This document shows, in pieces, positions 1-5,360 of a DNA stretch of 6,237 nucleotides. Numbering within the stretch: the stretch's first letter is position 1; the number at the start of each line of letters is the position of its first letter. The DNA lies in the NCBI GenBank assembly GCA_003553895.1, contig PWFM01000147.1, positions 1 through 6,237 of the forward strand, written 5' to 3'. The notes below the pieces were generated by a model. It did not search any database and was not told the DNA's origin. It was given only the letters and a program-made list of their open reading frames with translations. Position numbers and translations under genes: made by a program. This stretch comes from Syntrophomonadaceae bacterium. GTDB lineage: Bacteria > Bacillota > Dethiobacteria > DTU022.

Positions 1-99
1 CCGGATACCGAAGCGCGGCTTGATGTCAGGTGCGGAAAGCGCCTGGTGGTCTCCGGCAGCGCTGTGACCGAAAAAAAAGGAAGGGAGGTGGATCCGTAG
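1..99 (+). CDS. ftsQ: C-terminal fragment of a probable cell division protein FtsQ/DivIB (5' truncated by window)
   Basis: This is an open frame entering from the left edge and ending at TAG 97-99, which leaves 32 visible residues. The fragment reads PDTEARLDVRCGKRLVVSGS and then a charged tail rich in K, E and D. The pattern 'x-LDVR-x-G-x-R-x-VV' resembles the last beta strand of FtsQ/DivIB proteins, where an 'I/L-D-L/M-R' stretch is common. The position directly before ftsA and ftsZ fits, since ftsQ is the usual upstream neighbour. FtsQ/DivIB is a bitopic membrane protein of the divisome that links FtsL/FtsB (DivIC) to septal wall synthesis. Its membrane segment and POTRA domain would lie outside the window. 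The identification rests on a short, poorly conserved end plus context, so another dcw product is possible. Confidence 0.55.
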   Translation, partial: PDTEARLDVRCGKRLVVSGSAVTEKKGREVDP

Positions 100-105
100 A
101 ATAAT

Positions 106-134
106 AAAGGAAATAGTGGAAAAGTGTTGAATTA
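106..134 (+). promoter_or_regulatory. Candidate sigma-H promoter for ftsA-ftsZ
   Basis: The -35 element AAAGGAAAT (106-114) fits the Bacillus subtilis sigma-H pattern RNAGGAWWW at every position. The -10 element GTTGAATTA (126-134) fits RNNGAATWW at every position. They are separated by 11 bases, so AGGAAAT and GAAT are 14 bases apart, the same as I recall for the B. subtilis spoVG promoter. Transcription would start near 140, leaving about 40 bases of leader before GTG 181. B. subtilis ftsAZ is known to have a sigma-H promoter, so the location is meaningful. No convincing sigma-A pair is visible in this spacer. The match is by eye and the function is inferred. Confidence 0.6.
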
Positions 135-166
135 TTGAGTAGTTATTGCACCATGCTTGGAAGGGT

Positions 167-173
167 AAGGGGG
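167..173 (+). promoter_or_regulatory. Ribosome binding site of ftsA
   Basis: AAGGGGG lies 7 bases before GTG 181. It decides the start, because no ATG is available in frame and the encoded N-terminus leads directly into the first ATPase motif. Confidence 0.75.
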
Positions 174-180
174 TTAAAAG

Positions 181-1413
181 GTGAGTCGGAAGAATTTTAT
201 TGTAGGCATTGATGTAGGAACAGCTGAGGTAAGGGTTGGGCTCGGCGAACCCCGCCCCGATGGCACTTTGAATATTGTTGGATTGGGCCTCAGCCCTTCC
301 GATGGTGTTCGAAAAGGTGTAATTGTTGATCTGGAGAAAACTGTTGAATCGATTGTAACTGCGGTTGAAGAAGCAGAAAGGATGGCCGGTTTAAAAATCG
401 ATTCAGCCTATGTGGCTTTAAAAGGTTTAAACATCGAGCTGATCAATAATCGGGGAGTTGTAGCGGTTACTTCCGATGATCGGGAAATACGGGAAGAGGA
501 CCTGGACAGGGTCATGCAGGCGGCCAGGGTGGTGGCCCTGCCCACCGACCGGGAAATTGTAGATGTTATCCCCCGGGAATTCATTGTTGACGGTTTTGAA
601 GGGATCAGAGACCCCCTGGGAATGTTGGGAGTGAGGTTGGAAGTCGATGCCCAGGTTGTAACCAGCCTGATTACTCCTCTTCACAACTTGCTCCGCTGCG
701 TTAACCGGGGCGGTGTGACCGTTAACGCTCTTGTCCTGCAGGCCCTGGCCAATGGCGAAGTATCCCTTTCCGCCGATGAAAAAGAACTGGGCGTGTTTCT
801 GGTTGACATTGGCGGCGGAACAACGGAGGTCGCGTTTTTCCAGAATGGAAAACTGGAAAAGCTGGCAGTGCTGCCGGTGGGAGGCGATCATATCACTACC
901 GATCTTGCCGCCGGACTGCGCATCAACCACCTTTCAGCTGAAGAGCTGAAAAAAGAGCATGGATCGGCTATGGGGACCATGGCCGAAAGCGAACCTAAAA
1001 TTGAAGTAAAAACTGTAGGCAGCAACGAGCTCAGGCTGGTGTCGGAAAGAGAGCTCAGCAGTTTTATCGAGCCGAGGGTACAGGAAATTTTTCAAATGAT
1101 CAGGGAAGAAATAACCAAAATGGGCTGGCCGTATTTGCCTCCGGCCGGGATGGTTATGCGCGGCGGAGTCTCCTCAATGAGGGGAATGGTAGAAATGGCC
1201 CGTTTAGCTTTTGAAAGCGACCAGGTCAGGATTGCCAGTTTCGACGTAGTCGGCATTAAAAATCCGATTTATTCTACTGTGACCGGGCTGCTCTATTATG
1301 TGCAGCGCCAGCAGCCCAAGATGCATATCCAGGAGCGGGGCAAGTCAACCCGGAAAAAAGGGCCCGGCCTCTGGCAGAGGATAAAAGACTGGTTGACCGA
1401 TATTGTAGATTGA
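181..1413 (+). CDS. ftsA: Cell division protein FtsA, actin-like membrane anchor of FtsZ
   Basis: FtsA is an actin-fold ATPase that polymerises at mid-cell, binds the C-terminal peptide of FtsZ and ties the Z-ring to the inner face of the membrane. The 410 residues (E. coli FtsA has 420) show the phosphate-1 motif VGIDVGTAEVRV at about 8-19. The FtsA-specific 1C (SHS2) domain follows at about 84-162, ending around DPLGMLGVRLEV. The phosphate-2 motif DIGGGTTEV is at 209-217 and an adenosine-type motif around RGGVSSMRG at 327-335. The C-terminus (residues 394-410, GPGLWQRIKDWLTDIVD) is an amphipathic helix with two Trp residues, the expected membrane-targeting sequence, joined by a basic linker. 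The start is GTG with a good ribosome binding site. ftsZ follows after 48 bases, so the two are almost surely co-transcribed. The adenosine motif reads R-G-G-V, whereas I would expect T-G-G-G/A, which is a little unusual. Confidence 0.96.
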   Translation: MSRKNFIVGIDVGTAEVRVGLGEPRPDGTLNIVGLGLSPSDGVRKGVIVDLEKTVESIVTAVEEAERMAGLKIDSAYVALKGLNIELINNRGVVAVTSDDREIREEDLDRVMQAARVVALPTDREIVDVIPREFIVDGFEGIRDPLGMLGVRLEVDAQVVTSLITPLHNLLRCVNRGGVTVNALVLQALANGEVSLSADEKELGVFLVDIGGGTTEVAFFQNGKLEKLAVLPVGGDHITTDLAAGLRINHLSAEELKKEHGSAMGTMAESEPKIEVKTVGSNELRLVSERELSSFIEPRVQEIFQMIREEITKMGWPYLPPAGMVMRGGVSSMRGMVEMARLAFESDQVRIASFDVVGIKNPIYSTVTGLLYYVQRQQPKMHIQERGKSTRKKGPGLWQRIKDWLTDIVD

Positions 1414-1446
1414 GATTGTAACCTGAACAGAAGAGCATACCAATTC

Positions 1447-1454
1447 AGGAGGGG
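1447..1454 (+). promoter_or_regulatory. Ribosome binding site of ftsZ, favouring ATG 1462
   Basis: AGGAGGGG is a strong Shine-Dalgarno sequence. It sits 7 bases from ATG 1462 but only 4 from the in-frame TTG at 1459, so the ATG is the likely start. Confidence 0.8.
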
Positions 1455-1461
1455 CTTTTTG

Positions 1462-2559
1462 ATGATTGAGTTTGATATTGAAATGGAACAATTTGCTTCC
1501 ATAAAAGTAGTGGGAATAGGTGGAGGAGGAAGTAATGCTGTAAACCGGATGATCGCAGCCGGCTTGCAGGGAGTTGATTTTTGCGCGGTAAATACCGATG
1601 CCCAGGCTCTTTACCTGGCCAATGCCGGCACGAAACTGCAGATCGGCGAACAGCTGACCAAGGGCCTTGGGGCCGGAGCCAATCCGGACATCGGCTGCAA
1701 GGCCGCAGAAGAAAGCAGTGAAGAAATTGAAGCCATGCTCAAGGGAGCGGACATGGTCTTTATCACCGCCGGCATGGGTGGTGGGACCGGAACCGGCGCT
1801 GCCCATGTAATTGCTGAAATAGCCCAAAAATTGGGGCCCCTGACGGTAGGCGTGGTAACCAAACCGTTTACTTTTGAAGGCAAGAAGCGCAAGCAGCAGG
1901 CTGAAGAAGGAATAGCGGCCCTCAGGGAGAAAGTCGATACCCTGATCACCATTCCCAACGACCGCCTGCTCCAGGTTGTTGAGAAGAAAACCCCCATCCT
2001 GGAAGCTTTCCGGGTTGCCGACGATGTCCTTCGGCAGGGTGTGCAGGGCATTTCCGACCTGATCGCTGTGCCCGGACTGATCAACCTGGATTTTGCCGAT
2101 GTGCGGACGATTATGGCTGAAACCGGGCCCGCTTTGATGGGTGTCGGACAGGGCAGCGGCGAGAACCGCACCATGGAAGCAGCCAAAGCGGCCACCAGCA
2201 GTCCACTGCTGGAAACCTCCATTGAAGGAGCCAGGGGAGTCTTGATCAACGTAACCGGCGGGACCGACCTGGGCCTTTACGAGGTCCACGAAGCGGCTGA
2301 AATCGTAGCCGGGTATGCTGATCCTGATGCCAACATCATCTTCGGGGCGGTGATTGATGAAAACTGCCAGGATAATGTTCGCGTCACGGTGATTGCCACC
2401 GGATTTAACGCTCCCGAGCAACAGCAAAAGCAGGGATTTAAGCCCACTTTAGCTGCTGTAGGAAAAAGCGCTTATGCCCGGGGAGAAAACCTGGATGCCC
2501 CGGCCTGGTCGCGCTGGCAGCGGCAGCAGGAACAGCAGGATAAAATTGTCAATGAGTAG
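1462..2559 (+). CDS. ftsZ: Cell division protein FtsZ, tubulin-like GTPase of the Z-ring
   Basis: FtsZ polymerises in a GTP-dependent way into the cytoplasmic Z-ring that recruits the divisome and guides septal wall synthesis. From ATG 1462 the protein has 365 residues. The Rossmann GTP-binding part begins with IKVVGIGGGGSNAVNRM at about 14-30. The tubulin signature GGGTGTG is at 106-112, followed by the QAEEGIAAL helix region. The T7 catalytic loop NLDFADV is at 208-214, with Asp210 and Asp213 intact for GTP hydrolysis across the filament interface. The core ends near VIATGF (310-315). What follows is short: about 28 linker residues, then NLDAPAWSRWQRQ (343-355) and a polar tail. In many bacteria the conserved peptide is closer to 'DIPAFLRR'; here Trp replaces Phe and Ser replaces Leu. 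ftsA precedes it and a hairpin terminator follows. Confidence 0.97.
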   Translation: MIEFDIEMEQFASIKVVGIGGGGSNAVNRMIAAGLQGVDFCAVNTDAQALYLANAGTKLQIGEQLTKGLGAGANPDIGCKAAEESSEEIEAMLKGADMVFITAGMGGGTGTGAAHVIAEIAQKLGPLTVGVVTKPFTFEGKKRKQQAEEGIAALREKVDTLITIPNDRLLQVVEKKTPILEAFRVADDVLRQGVQGISDLIAVPGLINLDFADVRTIMAETGPALMGVGQGSGENRTMEAAKAATSSPLLETSIEGARGVLINVTGGTDLGLYEVHEAAEIVAGYADPDANIIFGAVIDENCQDNVRVTVIATGFNAPEQQQKQGFKPTLAAVGKSAYARGENLDAPAWSRWQRQQEQQDKIVNE

Positions 2560-2621
2560 GACAAGAGGCTATCTGAGTTAACAGTTAATTGCTATTACCA
2601 ATCTGGCGATAAATGGCATTA

Positions 2622-2664
2622 AAACAATCCGGCGTTCCGGCCTTAGCTGAGCGCCGGATTGTTT
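2622..2664 (+). terminator. Intrinsic terminator hairpin after ftsZ
   Basis: AAACAATCCGGCG (2622-2634) pairs perfectly over 13 bp with CGCCGGATTGTTT (2652-2664), leaving a 17-base loop. The GC-rich inner stem and the T-rich 3' arm (ATTGTTT, then GCAAATTCT) suit Rho-independent termination. The U-tract is interrupted, so efficiency is uncertain. The A-rich 5' arm would also allow some termination on the opposite strand. It lies 63 bases past the ftsZ stop and 52 bases before the next promoter, so it probably separates the two transcription units. Confidence 0.7.
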
Positions 2665-2715
2665 GCAAATTCTAAGCGGGTCATCTCTCCCAAGAAAAAA
2701 AGATCAATTTAGCCC

Positions 2716-2744
2716 TTTACACACAATATATTGTGTTCTATAAT
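2716..2744 (+). promoter_or_regulatory. Sigma-A promoter of the nrdR-nrdD-nrdG operon
   Basis: The -35 hexamer TTTACA (2716-2721) is one base off consensus and the -10 hexamer TATAAT (2739-2744) is perfect. The spacer is the ideal 17 bases. The expected transcription start is near 2751, giving a leader of about 30 bases before ATG 2780. The spacer is almost filled by an NrdR-box palindrome, so repressor binding would block polymerase. Confidence 0.88.
2721..2736 (+). promoter_or_regulatory. NrdR box 1 (operator), perfect 16-bp palindrome
   Basis: ACACAATATATTGTGT is a perfect inverted repeat of two 8-base halves. It agrees with the known NrdR-box consensus of the form acaCwATATwGtgt. It overlaps the last base of the -35 hexamer and ends two bases before the -10, directly upstream of an nrdR gene. 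This is the expected layout for an autoregulated nrd operon. Confidence 0.88.
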
Positions 2745-2751
2745 TAATGAA

Positions 2752-2767
2752 ACGCAAGATATTGATG
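2752..2767 (+). promoter_or_regulatory. NrdR box 2 (degenerate), 31 bp downstream of box 1
   Basis: The sequence ACGCAAGATATTGATG matches box 1 at 11 of 16 positions, including the central CAA-ATATTG core except for one base. The gap between boxes is 15 bases, within the 15-16 bp usual for paired NrdR boxes, so both would face the same side of the helix. It covers the predicted transcription start and part of the leader. Its outer right half is poorly conserved, so it may depend on cooperative binding with box 1. Confidence 0.6.
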
Positions 2768-2779
2768 GGAGAGCTTAAT

Positions 2780-3265
2780 ATGAAATGCCCTTATTGCGGA
2801 GAAATTGATACCCGCGTTTTAGATTCCCGGTCCACCCAGGATTCCTCTGCAATCAGGCGCCGGCGTCAGTGCGTGAACTGCTCCAACCGTTTTACCACCA
2901 TGGAAAAAACCGAGGAAGAACCGCTTGTGGTCATCAAGAGAGATGGCCGCCGGGAACTTTTTGACCCGGGTAAAATTATCAGGGGTCTGCTCCTGGCCGG
3001 GCGGAAGCGAAATATCCCGCTTTCCCACTGGGAGACGCTGGTTGAAAACCTCGAACAGGAATTGCGCAGTAACTATGTCAAGGAAATTACAGCCGACCGG
3101 ATCGGCGACATGATCCTGAAAAAGCTGCGTTTAACCGACGAAGTTGCCTACGTGCGATTTGACTCTGTCTTCCGCAAGTTTCCCGATGTTGAAGCTTTCA
3201 AAGCCGAACTGGAAGACATGCTTCGTGAAAAAGAAGAGTTAAAAAAACAAGGGAGGCTGCAATAA
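2780..3265 (+). CDS. nrdR: Transcriptional repressor NrdR of ribonucleotide reductase genes
   Basis: NrdR is a cytoplasmic Zn-ribbon/ATP-cone repressor that senses ATP and dATP and shuts down nrd promoters by binding paired NrdR boxes. The 161 residues are the usual family length. The N-terminal Zn ribbon has Cys3, Cys6, Cys31 and Cys34 (CPYC ... CVNC), with the Arg-rich stretch IRRRRQ just before the second pair for DNA contact. The ATP-cone spans about 49-139, starting at LVVIKRDGRRELFD. The C-terminal 20 residues are a charged helix. I start at ATG 2780, which gives the family N-terminus MKCPYCG and has GGGAGAG 6 bases upstream. An in-frame ATG at 2747 would add 11 residues but lies at the -10 box, upstream of the predicted transcript start. 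Its stop TAA overlaps the nrdD ATG by one base. Operators in its own promoter indicate autoregulation. Confidence 0.96.
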   Translation: MKCPYCGEIDTRVLDSRSTQDSSAIRRRRQCVNCSNRFTTMEKTEEEPLVVIKRDGRRELFDPGKIIRGLLLAGRKRNIPLSHWETLVENLEQELRSNYVKEITADRIGDMILKKLRLTDEVAYVRFDSVFRKFPDVEAFKAELEDMLREKEELKKQGRLQ

Positions 3266-5355
3266 TGAACGACGGTACAGCGCCGGTTGAAGTCGAGACC
3301 GCATACGATGCAGAAAAAACTTTTAAAGAAATCCGCAAACGTGATGGCCGGGTGGTCCCCTTTGACCCGGAAAAGATCACCGATGCCATTTTCAAGGCGG
3401 CAAAGGCTGTCGGCGGAAGCGATCGCAGCATTGCCGAAAACCTGACCGGGCAGGTAATCAAAAACCTGCAGCAAAAAGTTCAAAACGGCGTCACCCCCAG
3501 CGTGGAGGAAGTTCAGGACGAAGTGGAAGTGGTCCTGATCGAAAACGGCCACGCCCGGACGGCAAAGGCCTATATCCTCTACCGCGATCGCCGCACCCGG
3601 ATCCGGGATGGCAAATCTGAACTAATGGATGTAGTCAAGGAGATTTTAGTCGAAACAAACCGGGAAAACGCCAATGTTAGCAACTCGCCTTCCGCCAAGA
3701 TGCTGCAGATAGCCATGGCTGCCAGCAAGCAGTATTACCTCAGTAACCTGCTGCCGGAAGAATTTGCCCGCGCTCACGATGAAGGCAGCTTCCATATTCA
3801 TGACCTGGATTATTACAGCAAAACCTTGAACTGCCTGCAGATAGACCTGTCCCGCCTGTTACAGGAGGGTTTTAATACCGGCTACGGCTATATCCGCCCT
3901 CCGAAGCGAATTGCTTCCGCGGCCGCCCAGGCGGCAATTATCCTGCAGAGCAACCAGAACGATATGTTTGGCGGCCAGAGTTTCCCCCATTTCGACCGCA
4001 GTATGGGTGAAGTGATCAGGGGGCTGAAAAAACAGCCCGATTATGAAGAAATATACCAGGCCATGGAAGGTTTAATTTATAACCTCAATACCATGCACAG
4101 CCGGGCCGGCGCCCAGGTCCCCTTCAGTTCTATCAATTTTGGTACGGACACCACCGCCGAAGGACGCCTGGTCTCTAAGGCTGTCCTGGAATCTTTTAAG
4201 CGCGGCCTGGGCCGCGGGGAGAGCCCGATTTTCCCCAACCTTGTTTTCAGAGTCAAGGCGGGAGTAAATTTTAATCCCGAAGATCCCAACTACGATCTTT
4301 ACCGCCTGGCCCTGGAAGTAACCGCCCGCCGCATGAACCCGACCTTCAGCTTCATGGACAGCTCTTTTAACCGGGTTTACGGTGACGAGGTCTCGTACAT
4401 GGGCTGCCGGACCAGGGTTATCGGCAACCGGCACGGCCCCGAGCAATCAGCCGGACGGGGCAACATCGCTCCGGTTACCCTGAATTTGCCCCGCATTGCC
4501 CTGGAATGCCGCGGACAGCAGGACCTGTTTTTTGTCCAACTGGATCGGGTGCTGCGCCTGGCGGCCCGGCAGCTTTTGCACCGCTTTGAAGTCCTGGCCC
4601 GCCTGAAAACCCGCGATCTTCCCTTCTTGATGGGACAGCAGCTCTACCTCGATTCGGACAAGCTCGGTCCCGACGATTCGATCCGGGAAGTAATTAAACA
4701 CGGAACCCTGGCCGTAGGTTTTATCGGGCTGGCCGAAGCCCTCCATCTTTTGGCCGGCAAACATCACGGTGAAGATGAAGAGGCCCTGGCCCTGGCATTA
4801 AAGATAGCAGATCATATCAGGAGGCGAATTGACAGCTACGCGGAAGAATACGATCTGAACTTTACCCTGGTAGCTACTCCGGCCGAAGGGTTGGCCGGCC
4901 GGTTTGTCAGCATGGATCGGGACCGGTATGGATCCATACCGGGCGTTACCGACAAAAGTTATTATACCAACTCATTTCATATTCCCGTTTATTACGCCAT
5001 GTCCATGTTTGAAAAGATCAAAGCAGAAGGCCGTTTCCACAGTTACTGCAACGCCGGCCATATTAGTTATACCGAATTGGAGGCCCCGCCGGTCCATAAC
5101 CTTGAGGCCGTGGATCGGATAATCCGCCAGATGGCGGAAGCGGACGTCGGCTACGGAGGTATAAATTTCCCCCTGGACGAATGCCGGATCTGTTCCCACA
5201 GCGGCGTTTTTAACGGGTCATGCCCCCACTGCGGCAGCCCTGAAATCAGGCATATACGCCGGATTACCGGTTACCTGTCGACCGATGAGCGGTTTAATGA
5301 AGCCAAGTGGAAAGAACTTCAGGACAGGCGGGTCCATTTTGGGCCCGGGAGGTGA
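3265..5355 (+). CDS. nrdD: Anaerobic (class III) ribonucleoside-triphosphate reductase NrdD
   Basis: NrdD reduces ribonucleoside triphosphates to dNTPs under anoxia, using a glycyl radical installed by NrdG. The 696 residues begin with a regulatory ATP-cone (about 22-110, IRKRDGRVVPFDPEKI), the site for ATP/dATP control of activity. The catalytic barrel includes Cys190 in LNCLQIDL and Cys381 in YMGCRTRV, followed by Asn400 in GRGNIAPVTLNLPR. By my alignment these match phage T4 Cys79, Cys290 and Asn311, a set seen in formate-using NrdD. A C-terminal Zn site has Cys640, Cys643, Cys653 and Cys656 (CRIC ... CPHC). The glycyl-radical loop RRITGYLS places the radical on Gly669. The start overlaps the nrdR stop (TAATG), with GGGAGG 8 bases upstream, so translation is probably coupled. 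The protein appears complete and intact. A glycyl-radical enzyme is destroyed by oxygen, which suggests an anaerobic host. Confidence 0.97.
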   Translation: MNDGTAPVEVETAYDAEKTFKEIRKRDGRVVPFDPEKITDAIFKAAKAVGGSDRSIAENLTGQVIKNLQQKVQNGVTPSVEEVQDEVEVVLIENGHARTAKAYILYRDRRTRIRDGKSELMDVVKEILVETNRENANVSNSPSAKMLQIAMAASKQYYLSNLLPEEFARAHDEGSFHIHDLDYYSKTLNCLQIDLSRLLQEGFNTGYGYIRPPKRIASAAAQAAIILQSNQNDMFGGQSFPHFDRSMGEVIRGLKKQPDYEEIYQAMEGLIYNLNTMHSRAGAQVPFSSINFGTDTTAEGRLVSKAVLESFKRGLGRGESPIFPNLVFRVKAGVNFNPEDPNYDLYRLALEVTARRMNPTFSFMDSSFNRVYGDEVSYMGCRTRVIGNRHGPEQSAGRGNIAPVTLNLPRIALECRGQQDLFFVQLDRVLRLAARQLLHRFEVLARLKTRDLPFLMGQQLYLDSDKLGPDDSIREVIKHGTLAVGFIGLAEALHLLAGKHHGEDEEALALALKIADHIRRRIDSYAEEYDLNFTLVATPAEGLAGRFVSMDRDRYGSIPGVTDKSYYTNSFHIPVYYAMSMFEKIKAEGRFHSYCNAGHISYTELEAPPVHNLEAVDRIIRQMAEADVGYGGINFPLDECRICSHSGVFNGSCPHCGSPEIRHIRRITGYLSTDERFNEAKWKELQDRRVHFGPGR
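4923..4942. repeat. Perfect 20-bp palindrome within nrdD
   Basis: CCGGTATGGA is followed immediately by its exact reverse complement, with no spacer, and a GGATCC centre. It falls over nrdD codons 553-560 (DRYGSIPG). It has no loop, so it is more like a symmetric protein-binding site than an RNA hairpin. It may simply be coincidence in coding sequence. Confidence 0.5.
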
Positions 5356-5357
5356 TC
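5347..5357 (+). promoter_or_regulatory. Ribosome binding site of nrdG over the nrdD stop codon
   Basis: GGGAGGTGATC is a nearly complete complement of the 16S rRNA 3' end and contains the nrdD stop TGA (5353-5355). The core GGAGG lies 8 bases before ATG 5361. It decides the nrdG start and suggests that ribosomes finishing nrdD feed nrdG translation. Confidence 0.85.
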
Positions 5358-5360
5358 GGC

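Noticed and set aside
127..155. TTGAAT as a sigma-A -35 before ftsA
   Set aside because: At 17 bases downstream the sequence is ACCATG, a poor -10; no good partner is visible at 16-18 bases.
1459..1461. TTG as ftsZ start
   Set aside because: The Shine-Dalgarno is only 4 bases away, whereas ATG 1462 is the next codon with 7-base spacing.
2195..2212. Inverted repeat CCAGCAG/CTGCTGG inside ftsZ
   Set aside because: It is short, within conserved coding sequence and has no T-tract; most likely due to Ala/Ser/Leu codons.
1345..2427. 360-codon open frame on the minus strand across ftsA/ftsZ
   Set aside because: It is antisense to two clear, conserved genes, its translation resembles no family I know, and it is explained by codon bias of the sense strand.
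2665..2715. Possible riboswitch or small RNA between the terminator and the nrdR promoter
   Set aside because: The stretch is about 50 bases with no stable stem, and the nrdR leader of about 30 bases is too short for a riboswitch.
2747..2779. Upstream in-frame ATG for nrdR adding 11 residues
   Set aside because: It overlaps the region right after the -10 box, upstream of the expected transcript start, has no ribosome binding site, and would bury the family N-terminus MKCPYCG.
4201..4216. GC-rich hairpin CGCGGC/GCCGCG in nrdD
   Set aside because: A 6-bp stem in a GC-rich coding stretch, with no sign of a terminator or regulatory role.
5307..5360. N-terminal extension of nrdG from ATG 5307
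   Set aside because: It lies inside the 3' end of nrdD, shows no NrdG-like residues and lacks a ribosome binding site; ATG 5361 has a near-perfect one.
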